Of a DNA stretch of 64,000 nucleotides, positions 11,949-21,821 are shown one piece after another. The stretch lies in assembly GCF_950023065.1 (NCBI RefSeq), contig NC_088680.1, positions 30,926,559 through 30,990,558 of the forward strand, given 5' to 3'. The translations under genes and the position numbers were made by a program. Position 1 is the first letter of the stretch. Every line of letters begins with the position of its first letter. The notes beneath the pieces were generated by a model. That model did not search any database, was not told where the DNA came from, and worked only from the letters and a program-made list of their open reading frames with translations. This DNA comes from Planococcus citri. Its lineage: Eukaryota > Arthropoda > Insecta > Hemiptera > Pseudococcidae.

Positions 11949-12252
11949 CGTCGACCGTATATAATGGACGAATAATTCAAATCACAGGAAATGACGGCCA
12001 CATTTTGGATGCAGAATCCTGGAAACGTTCTGCACATGCGCCAAACATGATGCTTACGGCGTTGGTGGAGAGAGACGGGTCTCTGGTTCAACCCATGTTC
12101 AACCAGTAAACCGTCTCTCTCTCCACCAGCAGCGTAAACGTCATGTTTGGCGCATGAGCAGAAGGTTTCCAGGATTCTGCATCCAAAATCTAGGCTTTAC
12201 ATTTTGTCATTTTTTCACCGTTGAATTATTCGTCCATTATATACGGTCGACG
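11949..12252. mobile_element. 304-bp hairpin element (MITE-like palindrome)
   Basis: Starts CGTCGACCGTATATAATGG and ends with its exact reverse complement at 12252. The two arms, about 130-140 bases each, then match with mismatches and small gaps to a loop near 12079-12110. The loop itself contains a smaller inverted repeat (TCTGGTTCAAC / GTTCAACCAG). There is no transposase. Overlapping open frames on both strands here (11897-12109 plus, 11879-12091 minus) are consequences of the palindrome. A transcript would fold into a long double-stranded RNA. Confidence 0.8.
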
Positions 12253-12759
12253 AATAACTAAAACACATTTGAGTGACTTCTAAAATGTCTTTATTATTAA
12301 TTAGTTACATTGAAGAAGGTACATAAGATACATAATAATTACCTGATTATTTTGTATTAAATGGTCAAGCGATTACCTGCCACTTAAGACCTGGATAAAT
12401 AATACTAATTTAGATCAATCAACTACTAAGTGACTACTTAGTAATTAATCAGTCTAAATGACACCAATAATTGAGATGGAATTACAATTATTTCGATTTA
12501 AGTAGATAGGGATCTACGATGTATTTAACCTAATTCAGCTAACTCCATTAATTAAGGTAAAACTATAATTAATTGAGTGGACTTGGAGAGCCCAAATAAC
12601 TATTTCTCAATACTTACCAAAGACACTGTACACTTTCCCTATCCTTTCTGATGTACTCACTTAAACCAGGTACATTGATAGGTATGAGTATATCGCCATA
12701 CTGCAATGAAAACATTTTTTTCAAACAGTGAAAAACCTATAAATACTTTGAGGGCCTGA

Positions 12760-12850
12760 ATTGAATATTCTACTCACGGCCATGTCGTGAAGTGTAGGTA
12801 TTTAGGAACGAAAAGTCGCAGGTTCGAATCCCAGTTAGGCAGGAAAATTT
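12760..12850 (+). mobile_element. tRNA-derived SINE fragment (RNA polymerase III B box)
   Basis: GGTTCGAATCC at 12821-12831 is a near-perfect internal B box of RNA polymerase III promoters and is followed by CAGTTAGGCAGG. A tRNA-like 5' part precedes it, from about 12770. It does not fold into a sound cloverleaf that I can trace and lacks a clear acceptor-stem partner, so a SINE derived from a tRNA is more likely than a working tRNA gene. Confidence 0.5.
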
Positions 12851-12852
12851 TC

Positions 12853-14903
12853 TTAGGGAAATTAGGTCTAGAAAAATTTGTTGCAGTGAGAATTATTTAG
12901 ATGTGCGGAGAAACGTGAAATTGATAGTACCTATATCCCCACTTTTTAAATATTGTTGAATAAAAGCGATGGAATGGTTACCGCACTTCTGTGTAATAGT
13001 TACTTCTCTAAATATAAACTGATTAATGCGTTTCATTCCTATACCAAAATTACCGCGTTTTAATGCACTGAGTGCATCGTTTCAATGTAACTATTACTGT
13101 TTATTTCTTTCAGTGTATGTAATATGAGAGGTCCGATGTAATTATGAGAAATGCTTTTGATGGCTGCGATGATCAAATTGCATCCAAAAGGCACCATGAT
13201 GATTAAGCAGAATTAATCATCATGTTATATAAAACACAAATTACCACACTAAAAGTGAATAAAACAATAAAAGAAGGACTGGCTAATGCCTGTGCGCTTA
13301 TACTTTATTGAGCCAAAAGGGTCAACACATCTACATTTTGACTTAGCTATTCCGATGCCAAGTGAAGAGCTTGGCTCATGGTCTTTCGGTCGATGCCTTT
13401 AGATTCATGAGCGGAGAATCTCCCACGTTACCATACTTTCAGTATAAGGAGACACAGAGATGAACTTTAAACCAAGCAAGTAACAAAGCTTCTCTCTAAG
13501 AATAGATCGAATAATATTTTATAAAAGGGGATGAGCTACATTAATAACCGCTAGGCGGTTAAGGCCAGCCGCTCTTGCCTGATGATGAAAAATTGTACTT
13601 TTTGAAAAGATCTTTGCAATATAAAGCTTGAAAATAAGGAGAGAGTTTTTTCTTTTCAAACCAAAGATGCTACAAAAAAAAATGAAGTGAAGCAAACTTT
13701 TGAAGCATATAAAATTTCTCACCTTTTGAGTGCGAATAACCGAATATATATATGGCCTCTTCAGAGAAAATATTATCAGTTAAAAATTTGAGTACTTTTT
13801 TTGTCAAGCTTCATAAAATTATTTTAAAAAATTGAAAAACATCCCATCCTACCATAGATTTACTTGTACCTAATTAAAGTAATGACAGACCCTAAAATAT
13901 CTTACAATCATGAAGTGAGAATATCAAATAATTGCCGCCTCATCAACAAACATTTTTAATTATATCTAATTTCAAACCCAATAATTATACATAGAACCGG
14001 AAGCGTTAAGTACCTATAACTATTTTTCACCGTTTGATTACATAATTCATCATTTCAGTAATCGAAATAATTATTTCGAAAAGGAAGTAAAATATTATCA
14101 AATCTGATATTTACTGATTTGAGCTATCACACCAATTTATACTTAAATCAATTATTTCGTTTTAAAATGTACCTACTCGGTTTCAATTTAGAAAAGATTA
14201 TCTATTCTCATCTATTTAATATAATTGTAAAGTTTTTGAATACATGGTGCTGGTTTTTTTCTCAAAATGTTTGATTCATGACTATTTTGTTCTAAACTCA
14301 TCGTGGTGAAATTTTTTAAAACTTGAAATAATGTAATCAAGTACGTTGAACTTGGAATAATTGGTCGTATAATATTGTATTCGAGTATTCGAGGATGAGA
14401 AAGAGACTCAAGACAGGCGCTAAATTTTAATTTATGCATGGAGAATTTTTCTTCACTGCTAGATGTAAAGTTATACAATATAGGATCTGATCAAATTTGG
14501 TTCCATCCAATTATTTTCCACAAGGACCTGAAAATGAATTCTCCAGACATATTATTATATTAATATTTAGCGTCTGTCTTGAACTCTCTTTTCCATGAAT
14601 TCAGTTCGGCTTGATGAGATCTGACCCTATTGAATTGTGTCTGGTCAGCCTTGATCAGATCTGCCCAGATCTGATTGATGAAATCATGATATCATAATTA
14701 TCAGATTCCATAATATTGCTTAGGGTTGCCTATAATCTTCCTGAATAACTTTGAATTCTCGAAAAAAATAAAATTACTTACACTGAGTTTCTCTTAAATC
14801 CTAATCAATTTGATCTGTATTTTTCTTTAATGATTCGTCGAATTCCAGCACATTCTCTCGCATCGGTTGAAAAGTATTACTGATCACAAGTTTCTCTCTT
14901 CAC
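12853..14903. other. Non-coding stretch upstream of the first ATPase-like gene
   Basis: No gene accepted. Sequence near 13540-13600 (minus strand) has a tRNA-like 'ttaaccgcctagcgg' phrase and may be another SINE remnant. Around 14590-14690 the words GATCAGATCTG and CTGATCA recur, giving small palindromes. The last bases hold a pyrimidine tract and acceptor, CTCTTCACAG at 14904, so the first exon or 5'UTR of the next gene should lie somewhere in this stretch; I could not locate its donor. Confidence 0.4.
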
Positions 14904-14935
14904 AGGTTCATTGCTGCACATCTATCATCAATACA

Positions 14936-16864
14936 ATGAACACGCGTCTGATAGTTTTGGTAATTTGTGAAATTGCCTTCGTCTTAGCTGATTCTCATAC
15001 TGAAATTAATCAGACCATTTTGTCAAGTGATGCCCAACCAACAACCAATTCGATTGTCGCCTCTATTCTTAGCAATGGAATTAACTCAACTGCATCACAA
15101 AGCTCTGAAAATACAACCTCGATTTCTTCCCAACAAATAGCCAACACCTCTCATGTTGTTGGAACCACTACCAGCCTCCTTACTACTGCCACTGTCCCCA
15201 CTACAAGTATTCCCATTACCAAAAACTCAACCCCTATCATTACCACTAATAGCACTATCACTAGCACAATAATTATTACTTCCACCACCTACACCAATGC
15301 ATCAAATAGTTCGTTTTCTTCGACCACCTCCTCCACTTCCACTTCCTCCTCTTCTCCCTGTTCCCCCACCAGCTCAAACGACAACTGGCACCTGACAAAA
15401 ATTCTAACCAAAAAAGGAATCGACCTCTCAAACCACGACGATAAATCCGTACAAATCGCCACACCCGACGATGGAGACTTCCAATCCTTCATCCAAGACT
15501 CATCCCTGTGGGTAGACAAATCACTACTTATCAGAAAATTATGGGAAGGACTACAGGATCGCAACGTGATTATCACAGCTCCACCAAAATGGGGTAAAAC
15601 CATAAGCCTTTCCATGTTCAAATTCTATTGCGAGTTGTCATTAGATGCAGACGGATTCGAGACACCAAAAAGCCAATCAGCCAGTCACCTTTACTTTAAC
15701 GAAGGCAAAGTAGTCTTGAAAAATGGAACCATCCAAGAACTGGACAGATTACCTTTGATATCAGGTTTCGATGAACATCTAGGAGATCACCCGGTCATAT
15801 TCATGTCAGGAGTGAACCTTACGATGGAAAATATCCTCGAATCGTTGAGAATGATGATACATCAAACCTACAAACGTCACAAATGTCTACTCACGCGACT
15901 CTATACCGAACTTGGCAATGCTAATGATCAAGGAAAACCCCTCGTACAAGAAGACATCGAAGAATTTCGAGCATTTTACGATCTGGAGAAGACGATGGTG
16001 TTAAACGAATCTCATGTAGTTAGAGGTATACACCATTTGAGCGAAATATTACATAAAGTGTATAAAAAAAAAGTGGCCATACTTTTCGACGACTACGAAT
16101 ATTTCGTCTACAAAACCTACTTTACGGATAGACCATCGAATTTCACTAATTCTAGTAGTAATTTCGCCACTATTTGGGATTCGTTTATATCGCATACGTT
16201 CGAAGAAAATGAACACTTGGAGAAAGCCATTTTAACTGGAGCCATAAGAGCCTACGATCCGAAAACAGTTTTGGGTTCTCTTAATTACTACAGAGCGTAT
16301 GTATTCGACGTTGAGGATCTGTTCCCTTATTACGGTATTTTTGAAAATGAATTCCTCGAAATGGCTCGTCTCAGAGGTATCGATAAACATACCATTAAAA
16401 ATGCTACCCAATGGTATGGTGGGTATCGAACTCGTAGTCATCTGAATGTTCAAATGTACTCTCCCCACTCGACGACAAGATTCATTAGCACGTTACAAAT
16501 TCAAAACTACTGGCCTAATTCGTTGCTGTCCGATTTCGTCCAGAAACTTATTCAAAAACCAAAATTACGTCAACGTACTTGTAATCTGGCTAATGATTAC
16601 GTCAAGAATGAAACATGTCCGGCGGGTATCTTTCCTAAGTATTTTAATGGCATGACGTCGCAGAATTATGCCGAATTGCAGAAATTAGCGATGGGTCAAA
16701 TTAGATATTCTTCAGTACACGCGGACATAGTTGCCTCGGTATTGATTTCCAGTGGTTTTGCAGCTGTGCATGAGCATAATCATGGACCTTATTATATTAT
16801 TATTAGAAATGTACCTAATCGAGAGGTTTATAGCCAGGTTTCTAGAATTGTGAATGTGGAATGA
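14936..16864 (+). CDS. Secreted AAA-ATPase-like protein with Ser/Thr-rich linker (paralogue 1)
   Basis: A 642-residue protein when started at the ATG at 14936, chosen because it begins a signal peptide (MNTRLIVLVICEIAFVLADS) and follows a splice acceptor at about 14904. The open frame extends 23 codons further up across that acceptor, which I discount. Residues about 20-145 are a Ser/Thr/Asn-rich, mucin-like linker with many N-x-S/T sites. The rest is the AAA-ATPase-like domain (Pfam PF09820 type): the 'FQSFIQDSSLWVDKS' entry motif, Walker A APPKWGKT near 214-222, Walker B ILFDDYEYF near 382, then WYGGY near 492 and MYSPHSTTRF just after. The PD-(D/E)XK nuclease domain that bacterial relatives often carry at the C-terminus is not seen. 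The coding part is intronless. The domain is best known from bacteria, and amplified copies have been reported in mealybugs as horizontally acquired (from memory). What a secreted ATPase does is unknown. Confidence 0.88.
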   Translation: MNTRLIVLVICEIAFVLADSHTEINQTILSSDAQPTTNSIVASILSNGINSTASQSSENTTSISSQQIANTSHVVGTTTSLLTTATVPTTSIPITKNSTPIITTNSTITSTIIITSTTYTNASNSSFSSTTSSTSTSSSSPCSPTSSNDNWHLTKILTKKGIDLSNHDDKSVQIATPDDGDFQSFIQDSSLWVDKSLLIRKLWEGLQDRNVIITAPPKWGKTISLSMFKFYCELSLDADGFETPKSQSASHLYFNEGKVVLKNGTIQELDRLPLISGFDEHLGDHPVIFMSGVNLTMENILESLRMMIHQTYKRHKCLLTRLYTELGNANDQGKPLVQEDIEEFRAFYDLEKTMVLNESHVVRGIHHLSEILHKVYKKKVAILFDDYEYFVYKTYFTDRPSNFTNSSSNFATIWDSFISHTFEENEHLEKAILTGAIRAYDPKTVLGSLNYYRAYVFDVEDLFPYYGIFENEFLEMARLRGIDKHTIKNATQWYGGYRTRSHLNVQMYSPHSTTRFISTLQIQNYWPNSLLSDFVQKLIQKPKLRQRTCNLANDYVKNETCPAGIFPKYFNGMTSQNYAELQKLAMGQIRYSSVHADIVASVLISSGFAAVHEHNHGPYYIIIRNVPNREVYSQVSRIVNVE

Positions 16865-17144
16865 TCAGGTTTTTAAAAAGTGAATATACGAGTATGTACC
16901 TGCCTATTACGTATTTGTGTGTTTTGTGATACATTCTTCGTCCGAAAAACGATTCGAGTTGAATTTTGGGTGTTCCAATTTTTCAAAATGTAAGTAAAAT
17001 GCATTCCTCCTTCTTCTCCAGAAATGCTAATTTGCCGAGTCGACTAGAGAGACATACTTATTTTAGAAATTCCATACTTTCAAAAATACCATAAAAACTG
17101 TCCAAATTAACCTAGTGCAAGAAAACTGCTCGAAAAATACAAAT

Positions 17145-17465
17145 TAAACTCGATTGGTAAATGACAACTTTTTGATTTTTTTTTGTGTGAAAAAGTAATC
17201 AAATAATATGTAGGTTTTACTTTTTTAATATTTTTTGGGTAAAGAAGTGACCATAAAGGAACACTTTACGAGAGAAAAATCGAAAGTTTCCAATTTTCGA
17301 AATTAAAAAAAAGAAAATTTATCGAGTTTTTTTTAAAAAGGTGCCTATTATGGCCACTTTACGTCTCAAAAAATATTTAAAAAACCAAAATCAGCATATT
17401 TTAGTTAGGTACTTTTTCACACCAAAAAATGAAAAGTTTCCATTTACCTACCAACGCTAAAATTG
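17145..17465. mobile_element. Diverged foldback repeat, about 320 bp
   Basis: The left part ('attggtaaatgacaactttttga', 'gtgtgaaaaagta', 'taatattttttggg', 'aagtgaccataa') is found as reverse complement in the right part ('ttatggccacttta', 'aaaaaatattt', 'tactttttcacac', 'tttccatttacctaccaa'). The arms are well diverged with indels. No coding content. Confidence 0.65.
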
Positions 17466-18049
17466 TCCGGAATCACGTTTTCATCCTGGGCTAATTTAGT
17501 GGCGACAGTAGCGCTCCAAACGAATGCTCGGTTCGAAAAAGCAGATACAATGGTTCCAAATGTTGTAGAGATTTCAGCTTTCAAAAATCTGCTGGAGGCT
17601 TCGGAACTGCTCAAAACAGTTTGAAACCATTTTCAGTCAATTTGAAGAGTCAAAAATTAACTTACCTACTAAATTTTAGCTTTCTAGGTAAAGATTATAG
17701 AAAAGTTGAGTTTTCTGGAAATTTTTCCGAAACTTTCAAATTTTCAAATTTCTATTTTTCATGGAAATTTATGAAATTTATAATTTTTTACCAATAAGCA
17801 TTCACTAGACTGCAGAAGTTTTATTTGTAATAAGGAAATGCTTGTAAACACCTAAAAAATCATTTTAGTAGGTTCTCTATTTTTTTGAATCGTTGCCTAT
17901 ACTTACTACTTATGAAAATAATACCGAAATTATTTTAAAATTGGTATTTTGGTATTTTTAATTTTTTTCTTCTAGGTTTCGGCTCTTGGACTCTTGCAGT
18001 TAAGATTTCGGAGTTTTATTGATTTTCTGAAAAATTCTACTTTTAAAAA

Positions 18050-18355
18050 ATAACCTCCTTTGTGGAGTAAAACGAAAATTTTCCATCCCTGACAATTCTC
18101 AATAATTTTTTTAAAATCAGGTTTGTAGATGTGTTGAAATGATACAACCAGAGAGTAGATGGAATTTTTAAAAAGGTTTTCGACAGCTCCTCACCTACTA
18201 ATTACTCCTTCTCTGAGGAGTAAAACGTGAATTTTCCACAAATTTTCCATCTCTAACAATGCTCTACAATTTTTTTTTCAATCAAATTTGTAGATGTGTT
18301 GAAATGATACAACCAGAGAGTAGGTGGAATTTTTTAAAAAGATTTTGGAACGCTT
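18050..18355. repeat. Two-copy direct repeat, unit about 165 bp
   Basis: Both copies contain GAGTAAAACG, then TTTTCCAT, then a 36-base block starting TTTGTAGATGTGTTGAAATG and ending GAGAGTAG(A/G)TGGAAT. The two long blocks, at about 18122-18160 and 18290-18330, differ at very few places, so the duplication is younger than most repeats here. Confidence 0.75.
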
Positions 18356-19079
18356 TTTCAAACTCCAATAGACATTTTTTATTCCACTGAGGCAGTTGAA
18401 AATGATATGAAGAGCTGAAAACCATTATCACCACTTTTTAAAATAGTTCTGAAATCCTACCAAAGTTGTGACAATTGATGTACAAATATGTAGGTGGGTA
18501 AAATCAAGATTTTCAGTCACTTTCAAGTGGGATTTGACTCAAAAATGCACTCTTCCAGCAGATTCCAGTCGAATAAATTCCAAATAAGAAATTTTGAAAG
18601 AGTCTAGATGACTATTTGAGAACAATATTGAATCCATCATTCGACTACCAAAACCAATGAGAAAACATTTTTTTGAACTAGAATTTCATCACATATAAGC
18701 AATCTGGAGTCTCTGGTGGAATTTCAATTTTTCACATTAATGTTTGAAATGGTACTCAGAAGAAGAAATTTATTTGAGTAACTCGAAATTCAATTTTCAA
18801 GTTCGGTTCATTTGAAATGAATCAGTAATTTGATAGAGGATCCAAATTGACAAAAAATGGTAAAATTTAAATTCCAAGAGCCAATGTAATGGTTCAACAA
18901 TTTTTTCCTAAACATTTTTATGGATAATGAATGGTGATTTTTGAAAATCTACAAAGAAAATCAATTGCTTACTTCATACGTTATCACAGGAATACAATAT
19001 ATCATGATGGATCTGCGCTATATTTGTTATCAGTTTTAATATCTTTTGATTAATTTCGTAATAGTAATCTATAAATTAA

Positions 19080-19388
19080 TCATTCCAATTGAAAATATAC
19101 TTGGTTTAATTTAGAAAAGGCATTCTTATCACTGTACAGTATAACTTTTTCGATGTGTATTGCTGATTTTTTTTTTACAATGCTAGCAGGAATCTCATTT
19201 GAAATTTCCTCAACTCGCAGTATTGCTTGTTTATTTAGTTCATTTTGAATTTCTACAATAAAAATGTAACTTTTCAAACTGAAAATAATGCTATCAGGTA
19301 TGTTAATCTTTGAACGTTGATCATGCAGTTCCTTGATTAGGTATAGTTGATCCAATTCTGTACTCAGACTACCTCCAACGCAGCTCAT
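19080..19388 (-). CDS. Small unrecognised open frame, 102 residues
   Basis: Encodes a mixed hydrophilic protein with regularly placed charged and aliphatic residues (for example RVEEISNEIPASIVKKK), unlike the Phe/Tyr/Asn-rich noise frames of this window. There is no signal peptide, membrane segment or family motif. A stop codon lies directly before the ATG (TGAATG), so the frame is bounded exactly. It lies between the two ATPase-like genes on the opposite strand. It may be a real small gene, an exon of one, or a chance frame. Confidence 0.25.
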   Translation of the reverse strand: MSCVGGSLSTELDQLYLIKELHDQRSKINIPDSIIFSLKSYIFIVEIQNELNKQAILRVEEISNEIPASIVKKKSAIHIEKVILYSDKNAFSKLNQVYFQLE

Positions 19389-19890
19389 TCAGCCTTACTG
19401 CCCATCTCCCCCTCCCACCCATACAAAAACACACGATTATCGTCTTCTTACCTCTCCCTCTGATTACTAAGCGGTCTCTCAATTTCAGGACACCATTCCA
19501 AGAACGAATATCTTTTGGAGTCTGGGTTGTATCTCAGGCTATGATTTAAACTTCGATTTTTTTTTAACACACCGTGTGTTAAAACTAGGCCAAAATATTA
19601 TTATTGAATTACATAAATAAGGATTAAAGTCACTTGCACCCTGTACAGTTTTTCGGATATGTGGCCAGATCTGTTAATTTCGTTCTCCATAAACTTTTCC
19701 AAAAAATTCAGTTTACCTACACATTAATGCACAAAAATATGCTTCATACTCAAGCCTTTGGGATTAGGCTGGAGAGGAGTAACTACTTACATGTTCTAAA
19801 TATCAATTAACGTGAGTTTTCGCTGCTTCTAATTCAATTTTTTTCCTCAACTAGGTAACTCCATTTATTTGAAATTCGAAACAAAACACT
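19389..19890. other. Leader region of the second ATPase-like gene
   Basis: No open frame. A pyrimidine-rich tract ending CAACTAG|GT at about 19855 lies some 37 bases before the ATG at 19891. The first paralogue has its acceptor about 32 bases before its ATG, so a 5'UTR intron in the same place was probably inherited from the common ancestor. Confidence 0.45.
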
Positions 19891-21543
19891 ATGAATCTGC
19901 CCTCACGATCAGCAGTATGGATGATTTGTAAAATCGCATTTTTCTTGGCAGATTCTATTAATCAAACCAATGGGTCTCCATCACTCAATAAATCCAAGAT
20001 AACACCTACTTCTACTACATACTCATACAAGTTAGCCAAAGATTGGCCTTTGACAAGAATTCTATCCAAAAAAGGAATAAATCTTGAAAACCACGCCGAC
20101 ACATCCGTACAAATCGCCACTCCCGACGATGGAGACTTTCAGACCTTCATCCAAGACTCAGCCTTGTGGGTAGACAAGTCACTACTCATAAAGAAAATGT
20201 GGAAATCGTTGTGGAATAGCGAAGTCGTCATCGCCACAGCTCCTCCAAAATGGGGTAAAACCATCAACCTCTCTATGATAAAATTTTATTGCGAGCTTCC
20301 TTTGGACTCGGATGGATTCGAAACACCCAAACAACAGTCAGCAAGCCATCTTTACTTTAACGAAGGTAAAGTAGTATTGAAAAATGGTACCATCCAAGAA
20401 CTAGATGGAGTACCTCTCGTATCTGGTTTCCAAGAACATCTGGCCGATCACCCGGTCATATACATGTCTGGAGTGAACCTGACAATGGAAAATATCCTCG
20501 AATCTGTGAGAATAATGATACATCAAACTTACAAACGTCATGAAAGTTTACTCAGGCGACTTGATAAAGAACATAGCAAAGCTAGTACTAAAAAAAAAGA
20601 CGGTGTTGCTCGAGACATAGAACAATTTCGAACATTTTACGATCCGGAGAAAGCAACGGCGTTGAATGAATCTCAAGTAGTTGAAGGAATACAACATTTG
20701 TCCGAGTTATTAAACAAAACGTATAAACGAAAAGTGGTCATACTTTTCGACGACCATGAATACTACGTGTACAGAACCTACTTCGTAAATAAATCATCAA
20801 ATTTCTCCAGCAATTGCAGCGATAATTTTAACACCATTTGGAAGAAATTCTTACATCATACTATTCAATCAAATGCACATTTAGAGAAAGCCGTCATATC
20901 TGGGGCAATACGAGCTCCTAGTCCGGGCACTTTAATGGGCTCCCGCGTGCTCACTTATTACAAAGCATACGTATTCGATAACCGAGACCTGTACCCTTAT
21001 TATGGTATTTTTGAGAAAGAATTTCTCGAAATGGCTCGTCTTAGAGGTATCGATAATGCTACCATTGAAAATGCCACTCAATGGTATGGTGGATATAGTT
21101 CTCTTAGTCATGTAGCTGTTCAGATGTATTCTCCCTATTCGACGTCACGATTCATCAGCACGTTACAAATTCGTGATTACCAGCCTACCTCGTGGTTATC
21201 TGATTTCATCAGTAGGATGCTCCAGAAACCAAAATTAAAAGAGAAATGCTTTAGTAGCACGATGGAAAGTTTTACTCGCGGTACCAACAATTTATTTGGT
21301 GTTCCCATCTCTTATTTTAGTGAGTTGTCATTGCGGAATTTTGAGAATTTGCAGAAAGTAATTATTCAGAATGAAAGTGAATACTACGGTGGCTTACACA
21401 ATGACGCAATCGGTTCGATATTTCTTTCGAGTGGTTACGCCTCGGTAATTGGGTACAATCGTAACCAGTTTAATGTGCTTATCAACGTACTACCTAATCT
21501 AGAAATGTATACTCATTTTTCTGATATGCTTAATGGTCAGTGA
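19891..21543 (+). CDS. Secreted AAA-ATPase-like protein (paralogue 2, short linker)
   Basis: A 550-residue, intronless frame starting with a signal-peptide-like segment, MNLPSRSAVWMICKIAFFLADS, that matches the ICxIAFxLADS core of the upstream paralogue. The linker is only about 25-30 residues and not mucin-like. The ATPase domain follows in the same order: FQTFIQDSALWVDKS, Walker A APPKWGKT at about 117-124, Walker B ILFDDHEYYV near 285, WYGGY near 397 and MYSPYSTSRF just after. More than half of the residues match paralogue 1 by eye, best from the entry motif to Walker A and around WYGGY; the last 100 residues differ most. As in paralogue 1, the second acidic residue of Walker B is Asp where bacterial relatives usually have Glu. 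No PD-(D/E)XK nuclease tail is present. The reading frame is intact and AATAAA follows at 21816. Confidence 0.88.
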   Translation: MNLPSRSAVWMICKIAFFLADSINQTNGSPSLNKSKITPTSTTYSYKLAKDWPLTRILSKKGINLENHADTSVQIATPDDGDFQTFIQDSALWVDKSLLIKKMWKSLWNSEVVIATAPPKWGKTINLSMIKFYCELPLDSDGFETPKQQSASHLYFNEGKVVLKNGTIQELDGVPLVSGFQEHLADHPVIYMSGVNLTMENILESVRIMIHQTYKRHESLLRRLDKEHSKASTKKKDGVARDIEQFRTFYDPEKATALNESQVVEGIQHLSELLNKTYKRKVVILFDDHEYYVYRTYFVNKSSNFSSNCSDNFNTIWKKFLHHTIQSNAHLEKAVISGAIRAPSPGTLMGSRVLTYYKAYVFDNRDLYPYYGIFEKEFLEMARLRGIDNATIENATQWYGGYSSLSHVAVQMYSPYSTSRFISTLQIRDYQPTSWLSDFISRMLQKPKLKEKCFSSTMESFTRGTNNLFGVPISYFSELSLRNFENLQKVIIQNESEYYGGLHNDAIGSIFLSSGYASVIGYNRNQFNVLINVLPNLEMYTHFSDMLNGQ

Positions 21544-21815
21544 CGAGTTTTTGAATGAAGTTGGTTTGTGTTTCAATGGTTTGTGATCACAAATATTTTC
21601 ACCAAATTTCCTCCAAAAATTCCCACTCGTTCAAAAGTTAGAGCAAAATTAAACTTACTTACTGACTGCCCCTCGTATATTTATTTTCAGCTGCAGAGTG
21701 GCATATTGCGACACCATAATGTCCCTCAAGGTGATTTTTGGACACATTATTCACAAAAATCGTTACACAATCGTCATTGAGTCGGGGGCGAAAAAAATCA
21801 TATGTATACCTATAG

Positions 21816-21821
21816 AATAAA
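21816..21821 (+). terminator. Poly(A) signal AATAAA for ATPase-like paralogue 2
   Basis: AATAAA about 275 bases after the stop codon, in unique sequence. It fits a normal 3'UTR. Confidence 0.5.

Larger units (their letters stand above)
16865..19079. other. Intergenic repeats between the two ATPase-like genes
   Basis: No gene. It contains the 17145-17465 foldback and the 18050-18355 tandem pair, plus sequence near 17580-17600 with the recurrent GCTGGAGGCTTC motif. No canonical AATAAA was found in the first 300 bases after the stop at 16864; ATTAAA near 17143 is the closest variant. Confidence 0.45.

Noticed and set aside
11879..12109. Mirror-image 70-residue frames on both strands
   Set aside because: Produced by the palindromic hairpin at 11949-12252; no independent coding evidence.
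12821..12831. A working tRNA gene around the B box
   Set aside because: No cloverleaf with paired acceptor and anticodon stems could be traced.
15276..15621. Two minus-strand frames inside the first ATPase-like gene
   Set aside because: They are antisense shadows of the Ser/Thr-rich linker and domain start; composition follows the plus-strand codons.
16232..16655. Further frames (78 residues minus, 69 residues plus) inside the first ATPase-like gene
   Set aside because: They overlap a well-supported domain in another frame and have no features.
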